From the NCBI GenBank assembly GCA_019915135.1, contig JAHLMK010000002.1, forward strand, positions 2,356,001-2,420,000: a stretch of DNA of 64,000 bases, read 5' to 3'. The DNA comes from Strobilurus pachycystidiatus (lineage: Eukaryota; Basidiomycota; Agaricomycetes; Agaricales; Physalacriaceae). How positions within the stretch are numbered: position 1 is the stretch's first letter; every line of letters begins with the position of its first letter. The notes beneath the pieces were generated by a model. The model searched no databases, had not been told where the DNA came from, and saw nothing but the letters and a program-made list of their open reading frames with translations. This document shows positions 47,694 through 60,345 of this stretch, piece after piece. Made by a program: the position numbers and the translations under genes.

Positions 47694-49500
47694 ATGGCCG
47701 ACCTCGACGCAGACCTCTACGGCGGTAAATAGTCTGCTCTTTCACCGTTGAAAGCTCTCATTTTCTTTTGCAGACCTGTACGCTGATTTTGCTGACCAAA
47801 GCCAGGAAGACAAGGCGCAAAAAACGAACGAGAGCGCAGCTGCCAAGGAAGCGACACCAGAACCCGCCCCAGCGCCGGCCGCGAGTGCGCCAAAGCCTTT
47901 TGCCTCCGCCGCGGCCGTCGACCCTCGGCCTGCACCGATTCCCACCTATAGCGCGCCCACCCCAGCCACATCACACGCAGCCCCGCCAGCCACGCAGCAG
48001 ATACCGACCTACGAAGAGCCGACACAGGACTATGGCGACTCGTCCATGATGGGCGCCGGCGGCTACCAGAACAACGGCGGCGACAGGACCGTCCGGCCCT
48101 CGGAAATGAAGGACGAGGGGTAAGACTTTTTTCCTTATTCTTTTGCTGTCATTCCCCAGGGCGCAACTCCGTCTATCTAGCTAGCTAGTCACGTCGTCTA
48201 GACTATGCACACCAGTCGTCTACCGTCTAGGCTAGGCTATGAGTAGCGTCTTCATCCTGTTGTCCTGTCCTATCGCAGTCTATGCTAGAATGCTAATTGC
48301 ATCTCTTATGTTCCTTCCGTGCCCCTCCTCAATCTCTGTCCTCCTCTTGCTTGTCAAATCACTTGGACTCTCCAGCAAAATGTTCATTGGCGGCCTAAAT
48401 TGGGATACAACTGATGGTACGTGCCATCTGATTTCACCGCCGCATATCCCTAACATTGACTCAGAATCTCTACGGGCCTACTTCGAGCAATTCGGTAAAG
48501 TCGATGCATGCACTATCATGAGAGACGCTGGCGGAAGGTCAAGATGTTTTGCCTTCCTCACGTTCGACGATCCTGCTAGTGTCGACGCCGTTATGGCAAA
48601 AGAACATTATCTCGACGGCAAAGTCGTACGTAGAATACTGCGTCGTTCAGTATCACTATTCATTACAGTTGTAGATCGACCCCAAACGTGCTATTCCTCG
48701 CCAAGAGCATCAGCGTGCGACCAAGCTGTTCATTGGCGGTCTCGCTGGCAGTGTTACTTCAGAGTCCATGCGCGAATTTTTCTCGCAGTTCGGCAAGGTC
48801 ATCGACTCAACGGTCATGCTGGACCGCGAGACTGGACGCAGTAAAGGATTCGGCTTCATATCGCTGGAAGACGTGAACGTCCAACCTTTCCTCGGATTCG
48901 GACATCTCGAAATCGATGGTAAACTCGTAAGTGCAACCTCCTCTCCTCCATGTGTGGTGGATGGAAACCTCATTATCTCTGCAGATCGACGTGAAACTCG
49001 CCCAGCCGCGCTACCAGCGCGACAACTTCAACGAGGACGAAGCCGGTGGCAGCGGCGTCGGCGTCGGCCGCGGCCAGAACTTCAATGCGCAGAACAACTT
49101 CAACCCGGCGATGAACCCTGCTGTCGGCGCTGCAGGGAACACACCGTTTGACCCCCAGGCGCTCGCTGCGCTGTACACGCGCATGTTCCAGATGACGAAC
49201 GCCAATGCGGGGCGGGGCATGAACATGATGGGCATGAACCCGATGATGGCTGCTGGAGGCATGGGCATGGGGATGGGCGGGGCTATGGGGGGCGGGGCTG
49301 CGATGGGTGGGGCTATGGGCGGAGGTATGGGTGGAGGAAACATGGGGGGCATGGGCGGGGGAGGGGGGATGGGACGTGGGCGGGGCGGATACCCTGGCAA
49401 CGTACCACGGGGACCGCGTGGCGCAGGAGGTCCGGGCGTTGGACCACAGAGGGCGCAGCACGGCCAGCGCAACTACCACCCCTACGCTCGGTCCGGATGA
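47694..49500 (+). CDS. HRP1: hnRNP-type RNA-binding protein, Hrp1/Nab4-like
   Basis: Exons 47694-47724, 47774-48119, 48376-48416, 48465-48625, 48675-48926 and 48985-49500 give 448 residues. An Ala/Pro-rich acidic N-terminus (about 125 residues) precedes two RRMs. RRM1 is KMFIGGLNWDTTDESLRAYF with RNP1 SRCFAFLTF. RRM2 is KLFIGGLAGSVTSESMREFF with RNP1 KGFGFISL. The tail is Asn-rich, then Gly/Met-rich, and ends RNYHPYARSG, a plausible PY nuclear localisation signal. The yeast relative is cleavage factor IB in mRNA 3'-end formation and export. Intron 2 is unusually long (256 nt) and carries an unrelated open frame. RNP1 of the first RRM has Cys where Gly is usual. Confidence 0.93.
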
Positions 49501-49902
49501 TGGGCTTGGACTCTTTTTTCTTCACATAAGTAATACTTCTCTTGAACCTGTATCGCGTTGATAGATGCGCAAACTCGCCACTCATATATGCTTTACTCAA
49601 TTATTCGCAAAAAATACTTGCTGTCCTGTGTACCACTGGTTGAACCGGGTATATATATTCCTACCATAGTACCTATCTGGCAAATGTAAACCGATGGCTG
49701 AAGGCAGTGATGGTAAGTTCTCAAGATCGATTGTATCGAGTCTACTTCGGCTGTGGAACCTGTGTCAATGGTCCCCCGGATTAGCGGACATAATTATTGA
49801 GCACTTGGTGCCGATGCCTAATCTTCAGTCTGTTACATGGATGGCGAAATTGATATACATAAAGACAAGTACAATAATACAAACAATCTTCTCTGAAAGT
49901 TC
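49501..49902. other. Convergent intergenic region
   Basis: 3' ends of the HRP1-like gene and the 2OG oxygenase; a plus-strand frame at 49694-50056 is antisense to the oxygenase and not called. Confidence 0.5.
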
Positions 49903-51308
49903 TCAAGCAGTCGCAGTGATCATTGACAACCTGTCAGGTTTGTCTTTAGACTCAGCATGGTTCTCCACGATCTCCAAATGCTTGTGCTTGAACTTCTCAC
50001 CAGCACCGGCGCCTACAGAGCATCTTGAGTTACCAAGCACACAAAGGGCAATTTAGGAATACGTACCGTAGGTAGCACCGGTGTGGACCTTCTTGACGCG
50101 AGCCTTGAGGTAGTCGAGGGCCGTCACTTCAGTAGTGTCGGCCTCGTCTTCGGGAGTCAAGAGGCCGAGACGACGAAGGAGAGGAGAAGGTGCAGCCTTG
50201 ACGAGGGCGTGGTTGACAGGGCGGCACATGTAGATCACACCGACACGACTGCGGTGTCATTCAGTCGAGGACAGCGGTCCAGTGTGAACAGACGTACTTG
50301 ATGTGGTCTTGGTCCGGAGGAGGGCGGTGAACACGGTGTATAGTTGACTTGAGGTATCCCTTGGTCATGAACGAGAGGGTGTCGGCCATGTTCACGACGA
50401 TGGAGCCGTCGAGGGGCTTGATATCCTTGTATTCGCCTGCCGGAGTCTTGATCTGTAATCCAGAGACAGTCTGGGAGAACAAAAGCGTAAGACTGCCTTC
50501 AATGACGGAGCGTCAATACCAGAAGCAATACATAAGAACTAGAAGTACCGTAGTCGGTGTGGGCCCAAGACCAGAGGTTATTGCACTTTGCGTCCTCCTC
50601 CTTGTCGCGTGCATGGTACATCATCTGTGACGGCCTTTAGCAAGCAGATACTTCTGAGAGAGGCTTGAGCTCACGTAGCGCAAGTGATCCTCCGACGGCT
50701 GCTCATAGTCGTGCAAGTCGACAAAGTAGTTCTCGGGAAGCTCAAGAGCAAGAGCAAAAAGGATGAAAAGCTTGCGAGCAACATTGTACCAGCACCGCCT
50801 GGAAAAGTCGCCGATGACCTGCTTGTTCTCCTTGACAAGGCGATGGATTGGCTCGTCCTCGTAGTCCTTGGTGTCTTTCGGAATGTTCAGGAGCTCCATG
50901 TTGTCCTTGACCTCAGTTCCATGGACAGTGCGCTCGAAAGCCTTTATGGCAATGTCAGTACCAAAGACAGCGCGCAAGGCGGACACGAGCACTTACGCCA
51001 CGGTAACCAAAGTATCCACCCTCCTCGAACTTACAGCGGTTGCTGTTCTTCTCCTCTAAGCTTTGCTCGAAGAACGTCTGACCGAGAGCAAACTGATGGC
51101 TGACTTCCTCGTCGGTGAAGCCAGTGTTTGTGACAAGCCAAAAGCCGACTTCCGTTAAGGCATGCCGGATGGTCTCGACAAGTTTTTCGCGACCTCCCTC
51201 TTGGTCGTATATGCTGAGATCGATGATGGTGAGGTCGGCGTAGTCCAAGGCATACTTTGTAGGCTCGGGACGAGTCCAGTTGACGATGGGGATGGGAGTG
51301 GCAGACAT
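49903..51308 (-). CDS. 2-oxoglutarate/Fe(II)-dependent oxygenase, isopenicillin-N-synthase-like
   Basis: Exons 51308-50997, 50941-50675, 50624-50549, 50496-50298, 50248-50067 and 50012-49903 give 381 residues. The N-terminal DIOX_N-like part (IIDLSIYDQEGGREKLVETI, GFWLVTNTGF) and the catalytic part are complete: iron-binding H-x-D in WAHTDYGSLTLLF, distal His in STIHRVHRPP and Arg-x-Ser-type co-substrate region replaced by R-V-G-V in HINRVGVIYM. The fungal family hydroxylates or desaturates small molecules; the substrate is unknown. It is unrelated in sequence to the TET/JBP-like oxygenase at 15802. It is divergent from the MFS gene at 51859, with 550 bp between. Confidence 0.9.
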
Positions 51309-51858
51309 GATGTAACGCGGCGAGTGGTGGGGGATAGCCAAGCTCGTCGGTGTCCTTATAGGGGTGGCGTTTGCAAAAGGACAAGTTGGAGAGACAAGTC
51401 GTTATCCGGACTTGGTTTTCTAAGCAGTCGATGAGCAAGATTGGCGTCTCCGGACTCTGGATGCCAGCTCCGGATACGCACAGTTGACGAAATCCCAAGC
51501 CCGGAGGTACATCCAACACTTCCGGGCCTGGCACTACTCTTCGGAGTGAAGAAGAGCTAGGTCATGTACGACTTGGGAGAGCACTATGATATGTAAACAT
51601 GTTCAAGCGACCTACTTACGCGGGTTTGAACGAAGGAAGAAGACGAGATGGCGTTCGGATGCAGCTCCGGACTCCGATCGTTTGAGGGGCGTCACGAAAT
51701 CTCAATAATGGCGTTATCCCGTGCTTTCCCCACGTTATCGTCTCGCTTTTTATCTTGTCGAAAAGCGTCCCTTGCAATGAGATCAGTCTCTTCAATCTCC
51801 CACACTATATCTCCGTAGGCCTCTCTGGCCCGTCGCGACTCTTCCAGGTCCACGCAAG
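51309..51858. other. Divergent promoter region of the 2OG oxygenase and MFS gene
   Basis: 550 bp with several small frames but no supported gene; a short shared control region is possible. Confidence 0.5.
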
Positions 51859-53956
51859 ATGTCGTCGTCCTCGCTCGCGGAACGGAAGCTCGTTCGCAAG
51901 GTAGATCTTCTCCGTGAGTGACTGAGCCTCTTTCCCGCCTCGTCTGCTCATTCTTCGACCCAGTGATGCCCATTCTGACGGTGGCATATGGACTACGTGA
52001 GTATCGGCTCGTAGCCCCTCGACAATCGATACTTAGCGATGCCCGCAGAATTCTACGATAAAGCAGTCCTAGGTTCCGCCTCTGTCTTCGGGATTATCGC
52101 AGATCTCGTGCGTGTGTCGTCGCGTAGCATCCCTGCTTTCTGACACCTTTTCTACCAGGGGCTTTCCACAGTGAAGGATGGAGTTGTTTCCACTCAGCGC
52201 TACTCTACCGCCAATGCTGCTTTCTACTGTGAGTATTTACACAGATACGTGAAGCCTCGACTTATGACGATGTGCGACTCAGATGGCTACATCGTCGGCG
52301 TCTTGCCCATCGCGCTCCTTTTACAACGTCTCCCTCTTGTGAAGGCGCTGTCCTGTTTCATCTTCGTCTGGGGCATTATTTGTATGTTGACTATAGTAGT
52401 CACGAGCTACGAGGGTCTCGTCATCCAGAGAATCTTCCTGGGTATCACTGAGGTGCGTCCATTGACGTTTCTGGCTTGGCGCGACCTGACACCCTGCTTC
52501 AGTCTGCTGTATCCCCAGGCTTCGTCGCTATCACCTCGCTTTGGTATACCAAGCAAGAACGTGTGTATCCTGCTCTCTCGAGACAGCACCGACAAACCCC
52601 TAACTACTCGCAGAGGCTGCCAGGCTCGGTATCTGGTACAGCGCTACCGGTATCTTCAGTATGTTCTCTGGCGTCGTGAACTATGGCATTGGACACGCCT
52701 CTGGAGCACTGGCCACCTGGAAATACATGTACGTCGTGAATACCTCTATTGCCTCCCGGCATATGTTCATGCTCTTCTCTTCCAGGTACATCTTCGCCGG
52801 CTCATGGACAATCGCTTGGGCGTTCGTCGTTCTCTACTTCATCCCCGACTCTCCGGACAAAGCGGGCCGGTGGTTCAATGAGGAAGAGCAGGTCATCCTA
52901 CGTCGACGTCTGGCCTCGAACATGACCGGCCAGGCTCAAACTCGATGGAAGAAGGATCAGGCGCTTGAGGCTCTTGTGGACCCTAAGCTTTGGATCTTCA
53001 TGATGTGCGCTGCTGCAACTTACGTCTGCAACGGAGGAGTAACGGCGGTAAATGACTTCTTCTCGTTGTCGTTCAACTCTGATCGTGATTGGCGTGCAGT
53101 TCGGTGCTCGTATCATCAAATCGTTCGGCTACAGCTCTCTCAATGCCACACTTCTCCAGATTCCTGGTATGCATATTTCCAACGATGACCCTTTTGTAAT
53201 GCTCAAAAGCGTCTTTCGGCAGGTGGGGCGGTCACTTGTCTCACCATCTATATCTTTGGATGGCTTGCTGGCCGCTACAAAGACGTCCGCACCTACCTCA
53301 TGCCCATTTCTTGTTTCCCCGTAATTATTGGGGCCGTGATGATGTGGAAGGGGTCTTGGGTACACAGGGCGCTCCCGCTCTGTGGTTACTATCTCATCAC
53401 CTCCTTCGGTGCCCCGTATGTTTTGCTTTTGGCGATCTCCTCTGCGAATGTTGCGGGCGGTACGAAGAAGGCCATTGCGAGCGGCATGATCTTCATTGGG
53501 TACAATGGTCCGTCCTGTGCCGCTTGATATGCTCCCCCAGTCTCATCTCTGTTTACAGTTGGAAATATTGTTGGTGGATACGGTGAGTTGGCATTCCTGT
53601 CACTCGTTGTTCCATATCGCTCACGCACCTCACAGTTGTTTTGACGCCTGAAGCGCATATCCATTACCGGTCGACCTGGATTGCGGTCATCACATGCATG
53701 TGCTGTAAGTGCAGTCATACACATCGAAAGTCTTCGTCCCTGATTTTCTTCAGTTGTATGTGCCGCATCGCTTGTGCTACGCTTCATACTTGTCCGCGAG
53801 AACATAAAGCGCGATAATTCCACTCCGCAGCTTGACTCTCCGGGAACTTCGTTGAAGGGGGGCGAGGACACATCGAAGACAGAGGAGTCAAGCATACCTA
53901 TTGTGTCTGAAGACCTCACAGACTTCCAGCAGAAGAATTTTAGATATGTTTTGTGA
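51859..53956 (+). CDS. MFS transporter, anion:cation symporter (Dal5/Tna1-like) family
   Basis: Thirteen exons: 51859-51913, 51964-51996, 52049-52107, 52159-52228, 52283-52452, 52503-52560, 52614-52728, 52786-53047, 53100-53166, 53223-53507, 53559-53582, 53636-53704, 53754-53956 (489 residues). Features: DLLLMPILTVAYGLQFYDKAVLG in helix 1, GLSTVKDGVVSTQRYSTANA loop, EQAARLGIWYSATG, FIPDSPDKAGRWFNEEE between halves and FGARIIKSFGYSSLNA in the second half. Twelve hydrophobic segments are expected. Relatives import nicotinate, allantoate, pantothenate or similar organic anions at the plasma membrane; the substrate is not predictable here. The cytosolic tail is Ser/Thr/acidic. Confidence 0.93.
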
Positions 53957-54320
53957 CACTTACATGGCATGCGGATTTTGATGCACAATTTTATTATTCA
54001 TGTAATGCTCTATCAGTAATGTAGACTTCGAAGCGGGCTGGCTTCTCAACATTTTCATACTCACAGCGACAAGAAAAATGATTCATATCTTGGCGTATCG
54101 AGGCAGTTTGCCAGTGGGAATCATCGGGCCAGCCATCCATCCCACCCTCCGCCTCGGTGCTTTGGTAGTCTCACGAGGGAACGTGCTCGTCATTTGAGTG
54201 CGTGTGTAAAACCGCTCTCTTCTCTTTGAAGCATCTTCCACTCGCGTGTCCATGCACCTGGACCACAATCCCCACATCGGATAGCACAACCTTATAGACA
54301 ACAATGCTCAAAATGTCTAT
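53957..54320. other. Convergent intergenic region
   Basis: 3' ends of two MFS genes; no gene seen. Confidence 0.5.
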
Positions 54321-56314
54321 TTATTCCCTTTTCTCCCGAGTCCAGGAGAACAAGATAGACACAAAGGTACACAACCCAGCCACAAGGCAGAACCCGAAAG
54401 CAGCTTGTAACGCGATACCGTAACAGTTGATGACTTGACTTTGGTTTAAGTTGGGCCAAGCAAGTAATGTTATAATAGCCGGACTGACCGATATGTTGCA
54501 AGGAAGGCGCGAGCTCGGAGATGACTTCAATGTTATTTCGTACCTTCTCTATGACCTGTAGACAGTGAGTCCGAGTCCGAGTAGGTGAACCAAGAAGAAA
54601 CATACGTCTAAATGATCTTTAGGCAGCGCATCTACCAATACGCGCGACAAAACGTTCTGCAGGATGGACTGCGAGATTGATATCCCAAAGACCGAGCCCA
54701 AAGAGCGCGTCAGAAATATCAGCGATGTCATGATCGCCTGGTCGTGGGCTGGCAAATGGCCCGTGCTCGTCACCGACAAAGACAACACGTATGTTTGGAT
54801 TTGCACTCACTCGGTCGTCCGCTCATATTGATCAGCGACGCAGGGAAAAGGATGCCCATACCCAAGTTGGTCCAGCAAATGTGCGCCACGTACCACACCT
54901 CCGGACGATGGCCCGCGTTCTCGAATTGGAGTCCCAAATCTAGTGCGGTGCCGAGCATAAGCACGAACGCGCCTGCCATGGCGAGCGACTCCGTCAAGTG
55001 TGTTCCGCGTATGTTGATGAGAATGCCCGTGCCGATGGATCCTATGGGCGCGCTGAGAGTGGGGTATATAAGCCGCGCGCTGGCTTGCATGACCGAGTTG
55101 CGGAGCTTCGCTTGGAAAAAGGTGGGGAGGAGGTAGAAGGTCTGGTGATGTTGAGTGTCTGTATGTACAGAAGATACCAGTCTTTCACTACTCACCGAGA
55201 AGACAGCTGCTGCGCCGAAGAAGTTGGCACCTAAGTGAGCCAGCATCTCTCTTCCGTGGAACAGAGATAAAGGAAGGACTGGAAGGGGAAAAGACCTTTC
55301 GTGCCAGATGAACGCAGTGAGCAGGAGCGCTGCTGAGCCAAAGAATACGGCAATGAGAGGGTGTGCCCATGCGATAACGTTGCCGCCTAGGTTGACTCCG
55401 AGGAGGACAGATGTAATACAGGCCATCTAGAGACGCTTATGAGGTCGAACATTGACTCTCAAGCAACATACCAGTAACAGACTGCCCAGGATATCGATGT
55501 CACGAAGTTTCAAGTCGCTCTTCTTCTGTATGCCCAGTTTCACGAGCTTTGAACGCGCTTTGAAGAGATAGACTAGGAGTGACATGACGCATATGGGTAT
55601 CTGGAGGAAGAAGGCGTATCGCCAGCCCAAAGTCTCTGCTATCGTTCCTCCGATTGAAGCACCGAGCGCGCCGCCGAGCTGTGAGCGCAATTCAGAAGGA
55701 TATTGGAGGAAGCGAGAGAATTTCTTACTCCGTATGAGCTGTTGGTCATAGCTTGATACAGGCCTCTAGTCTTCATGGGAATGAAATCGTAGGCGATAAT
55801 CTGGGATATCGTGATCAAACCACCGCCTGTATGGGTTTGTCAGTGATCATCATGAATGACCTGTATCGCAACGTGCCTCCGAGTCCGCAGAACGCTCTGG
55901 CGGCAACCAGCTGTATCAGATTTTGACTGAGCCCGCATCCCAGACATCCCAAAGAGAACGTGCCGAGCGCAAACACATATACAGGTGTACGCCCGAAAAT
56001 ACCACTGAAGCGTCCGTAAAGAGGCTGGACGGCAGTAGAAACAAGCAGATAAGATGTCGCGACCCATGCGATGTTCTGACCAGCGTCGAAAGACGACCCG
56101 ATAGGATTCTGTACGGACGCAGCGATGGTGTTTTCAAAATTGCTGAGGAAGATATTGAAAAAGAGTGCTGGATGGTAGTTGAGCATCACTGAGATGGACT
56201 GGAGAAATACTGACGAGGGAGGATCCAGCAGTAGTCTAGCCGGGTCAAGCCACTGGCATTTGGGGGCGTGGCGTCTGGTAGGGCAAGCAGCGGAGTACGC
56301 TCCGTTGCGGACAT
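54321..56314 (-). CDS. MFS transporter, DHA2 (14-TMS, Vba/multidrug-like) family
   Basis: Nine exons: 56314-56215, 56167-55877, 55826-55729, 55678-55472, 55426-55196, 55141-54811, 54748-54606, 54555-54489 and 54433-54321 (526 residues). Features: NIAWVATSYLLVSTAVQPLY in helix 2 region, GRFSGIFGRTPVYVFA motif A, GGALGASIGGTIAETLGWRY motif C, and a central pair of extra helices before HERSFPLPVLPLSLF. The family exports drugs or basic amino acids by proton antiport at the plasma or vacuolar membrane. The start MSATERTPLL was chosen because it gives a typical cytosolic N-terminus; an overlapping frame from 56357 does not. The intron after exon 2 begins GC (55876) instead of GT. Confidence 0.9.
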
Positions 56315-56552
56315 CGGTGGCGACGAGAGGAACGCGAATCATTCGACGGAGCGTCATTTCGAAATGAGCAGCGGATCACCGGAAAGAGATTTCGGGACTG
56401 GCAGCCCCTTCCGAGCGCCGGCATGTGATCGCGCAACGATAATGTCGCAATCGCCGGTGGGAATTGCGAGGAGAGAGCCGAAGCGTGGGAAACAAGCGCC
56501 TCGTTTCCTAGTTTGGTAATCGCGCTCTTTAACTGTACAATGTATGCTACCA

Positions 56553-57514
56553 TCATGCCCAGGATCTGCCACCGTCCAACACGATGACCTGGCCGTCCAC
56601 ATACGCGCCCGCCGGGCTCGCCAGCCACAACGCGGTTCCTGCAATGTCGGAACCCTCGCCTCCGCGCTTCAGCGGCACCAGCTCTTTTGCACGCGAAATC
56701 ATCGACTTTGGGTTGTTCGGGTCGTTCATGGCCGACACAAAGTAGCCCGGCGCGATGGCGTTGACGCGCAGGCCGTGCTCGCGGAATTTGCTGGCCAAAA
56801 CGCGGGTGAGGTGGTCGACGGCGGCTTTGGAAGCCTGGTAGGCGGGCTGGTGGGTGGTTGGGTCGGACATGCGAGCGCCGATGGAGGAGATGTTGATGAT
56901 TCGGCCGCCGATGGGCGACGCGGCAAGGAGATGGACGAGCCCGACGGAGAGCACGTATGGCGCCTCGACGTTAGTCGCAAAGGTGTCGGCCCATGTCGAT
57001 GCAGGCGACGCGGCCATGGCGGCCTGGAGCTCGGCGAGCGGCATCTTGTGCGTCGACGGCGTATCTGGGCGGACGATGCCGGCGTTGTTGATGAGGACGT
57101 CAAGCTTGGGCGGGTTTCCGAGCGCGGCGATGAGTATGGGGATTGATTCCCGCTGGGTCACGTCGGCGGACACCCTGGAACTGGTAAGCATGCGCTCATA
57201 CCGATGAAAGACACGACTCACGCGTAAATCTCGCCAGTGCACGTCGCCCTGATCTCTGCCACGGCCTTGTCCAGCGCTTCCTGCCGCCGACCAGTGATGA
57301 ACACTGCACCAGTCAATTCTCAGTACACTCAATAACTGTCGTCCGTACCTTTGGCCCCGTTATTCGCAAACGCCTTCGCCATGTGCAACCCTAATCCCGA
57401 TCCTCCCCCTGTCACCAACACGGACAAGTCCTTCACGCTAAACAAGTCTGACAACAAAAACGGGGCGGCCATCGAGGGAATGAGCAAAGTGTCAGCTTTG
57501 TCGAGCTCTCCCAT
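56553..57514 (-). CDS. Short-chain dehydrogenase/reductase (classical SDR)
   Basis: Exons 57514-57349, 57303-57222 and 57174-56553 give 289 residues. Rossmann motif VLVTGGGSGLGLHMA, LINNAGIV, the catalytic Ser in NISSIG, Tyr-x3-Lys in PAYQASKAAV, and the APGYF segment are all present; the C-terminus DGQVIVLDGG is standard. FITGRRQEAL after strand 2, with Arg, favours NADP(H) (inference). The substrate is unknown. The start at 57514 or the internal ATG at 57472 (MAAPFLLSDLF) are both possible. It is divergently transcribed from the S9 peptidase homologue with 141 bp between start codons. Confidence 0.93.
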
Positions 57515-57655
57515 CCAAATGCGTCATAGATAACGACTTTCTCTCACCTCCGTGTCCAGCTCCGGAGCCAAGGCGCCATCTTGACGCGATCACATTGTCC
57601 GGCGGAAGCAAAAATATATCAATTCGCACATACGATTCACGGCCACAAGCTCACC
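57515..57655. promoter_or_regulatory. Compact bidirectional promoter between SDR and S9 peptidase genes
   Basis: 141 bp between divergent start codons; an AAATATATCAA stretch at about 57610 may serve the plus-strand gene. The layout suggests co-regulation; not shown. Confidence 0.45.
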
Positions 57656-60345
57656 ATGTTACTTCGCTGGGTGCTCGTCGCTTGTGCTGGTGTCTGCAGC
57701 GCGAATAACCAGCAAATACCCCTGTCCTATAGTGCGGACCATGCTCCTGGCCTCAGTCCCAGCGCACTTGTCTCACTTCCGGTTATCAGCGACTGGACAT
57801 CGAGTCCCAATGGCGAGGCAGCTGCCATCAATCTGAAGACATTCGATACGCATAGCAAGGGGTGCGTTACCGAGCAAATCACTGTAATTCTGTTGACGCT
57901 TCTCGTTCTTAGCTCCAAGAACGACCTCTGGATCCTGCCCGTCAACGCCCAGTTCACCGTCGAGCCTCAGCCAATGTTCGAGGTGGCATCCAACGCGCTC
58001 TTCACGTGGCTCTCAAATACCACTCTCGCCATCCTCCGCCCCACCGGTGGGACGTCCTGGGATCTCGTCACCACTTCCGTGAACTATACCGTCGCGCCTC
58101 CCGCGTACCCACCCACCGTCGGCCGCATCCACCTGCTGCGCTCGTTCCCCGTACTAGTCCTCCCGACAAAGTTGGAGTACTCCTCGGGGGTGTTGGCGCT
58201 GGTCACAAATGCCTATGATGATGAAGACCTGGAGACTATACCAGAGCAGGATAACGAGGATGTCGAGGCGGGGCAGGGGTGGACTGGGGGATGGGTGTAC
58301 GAGGGGACCTGGCCCAGGCATTGGGATACGTGGACGAGGAGGAAGCAGCCCAGGTTGTTTCTGATGGACTTGCAAGTTGATGGCATCGGCTTGGAGGAGT
58401 CTTGGAGTTTGAAGAGCGAGGTTCTGAGGACGCCCTTGAAGGGAACAGGGATCGTGAGTCTATCTTCGGGTTGAAGTGATTCATTGAGATGTCGCTGAGA
58501 TCGGATGTAGTCCCCAATCGATATCAAGCTGACTACCACTTCTTTGGCTGTCGTGGCCAAAGACCCGAGTGTTCACAAGGCATTTCATACGCGGACCAAT
58601 GTGAGTCAGACTCAGTTGTTTCTTTTCCACTGACTAGACTGTATTTTGTAGGTGTATCTATTGTCTTTGTCCGGATCTGCAGTGCCAACGTTAGTGTCAT
58701 CTGGAAATGGTGGTCTATCAAGTTCGCCGGTATTCAACGGCGACAAAGTCGCATGGCTTGAGCAAGCCGTCGACGGGGACGTTGCTGCTCAGAGGTATAT
58801 CTGGATGTTTGACCGTCGCCAGAATACAAAGTGGAGGGTGGATGTGGACATCCCGTTCAACCCCCATCGCTTGGAGGTCAGTCCTCTCAACCCTCTATCA
58901 TTTCAGCTCGTTTCTGACAAACGTATAGTTTTCTCTCAACGGCGAAGCGCTTTTTCTCCTAACCGAGCACCACACCGATACGAGCTTGTACCACACCTGG
59001 ACCACCGACTCCGCGCCGGCTCGTCCTGTCCACGCAACACTCATACCCACCAACGGAACCATCCACGAGACAGTGCACGTCGGGATCACCCCCCTGGAGC
59101 ACTCACATCTGATTTCGCTCAAGTCGTTCGTGAATGCGCCGCCGGAGCTGTATATGACGTCGCACTCGCCATATAGCGACCCGGATGGGAACCTCGAGGA
59201 GATTAGGCTCACGCATTTTGGAGGTCTCCGCGAGGACTTGTCGGCCGGGGAGGTGTTTTGGGCTGGGGATGTTCAGAGCAGGATATTCCTACCGAGCAGT
59301 GTTGCGAAGGCGCCCCTGCTGGTCCTGTTGCATGATGGTCCCGAAGGCTCTTGGAAGAACGAGTGGACGACGAATTGGAATCCGAATGGTGATACCACTT
59401 TTGCTTTACACTGCGCGTTGAGTTGTATCTGACGATTCGCAGTTTTCACAGCCAGTGGATTTGCTGTTCTGCAGGTCAACGTCGCTGGGAGCTCTGGGTA
59501 CTCGCAAGGTATATCCCACTGTTGATGCCCTCTTTCGTGTCTCAATCAAGACGCTAGATTTTGCACATGTCGCCGGGAACAAGGCTATCTCAGACCTGAA
59601 GCAAGTCTTGAGCTATGTTCTCGAGGGCAAGTACGCCTCTCTCGTTGACTCAGGCCGGTTGTTCGCTCTAGGCTTTGGATATGGTGGTTATCTCGTCAAC
59701 TGGATCAATGTTTGTCGACCACCACCAAGTGACTCTTTCATTCCTGACGCGACGTAGGGACATAACGAAGAATTTGGCTTCCGAGCAATGGTCACTGAGG
59801 CGGGCATATTCTCGACGTCTGGTGTGGCGTACGAGGTTGACGAGGTGTATCGGGTACGCATCGGTGATTTCGATCCGTCTTTCCAATGACCAATGGCCGT
59901 CGCACCAGATGGACTGGGTGTTCAACACTAGCTCAGAGGCTGATATTCGGTACGACTCTTTTTGAGGTCAAGAGTTCAGCTCCCGAGACTTGCTATAGGA
60001 ACTACTGGAACCCCCAAAGTCGCATCGAACATTGGAAGACCCCTACTCTTGTTATTCATAGCGGCAGAGGTAGGAACTTGATGCGACATCTAGGAGTGAC
60101 TAGTTGACTTATCTTTGACCGCAGACTATCGTGTACCCGAGAGCCAAGGTATCGCGACATATAATGCACTGCAAAGGTAAGACACATTGCTCATGCCAAC
60201 GAGAGAGTTCTGATTTTGCTCTAGGCAAGGCATCCAGAGCCGGATGTTATATTTTCCTACGGAGGGACACCTCATTGAAGGAAAGGAAAATATCATGAAG
60301 TGGTACCATGAAGTTTTGCGCTTCCTTCATGACTTTTCGACGTAG
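57656..60345 (+). CDS. S9 prolyl-oligopeptidase family protein (DPP5-like), catalytic Ser replaced
   Basis: Twelve exons: 57656-57861, 57913-58453, 58511-58600, 58652-58876, 58929-59388, 59443-59508, 59558-59709, 59758-59853, 59909-59949, 59999-60069, 60125-60176, 60225-60345 (706 residues). A signal peptide (MLLRWVLVACAGVCSA) and a beta-propeller-like region precede the alpha/beta-hydrolase domain (PLLVLLHDGPEGSW, VFTASGFAVLQVNVAGSSGY). The triad Asp (HSGRDYRVPES) and His (FPTEGHLIEG) are present. The nucleophile elbow reads G-F-G-Y-G-G instead of G-x-S-x-G-G, so Ser is Gly. The family cleaves dipeptides from secreted substrates. This copy is probably not a peptidase, although its frame and structure are intact. 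Confidence 0.9.

Noticed and set aside
48239..48844. 201-codon ORF covering parts of the HRP1-like gene
   Set aside because: It is made of intron 2 plus retained introns; the RRM frames are restored only by splicing.
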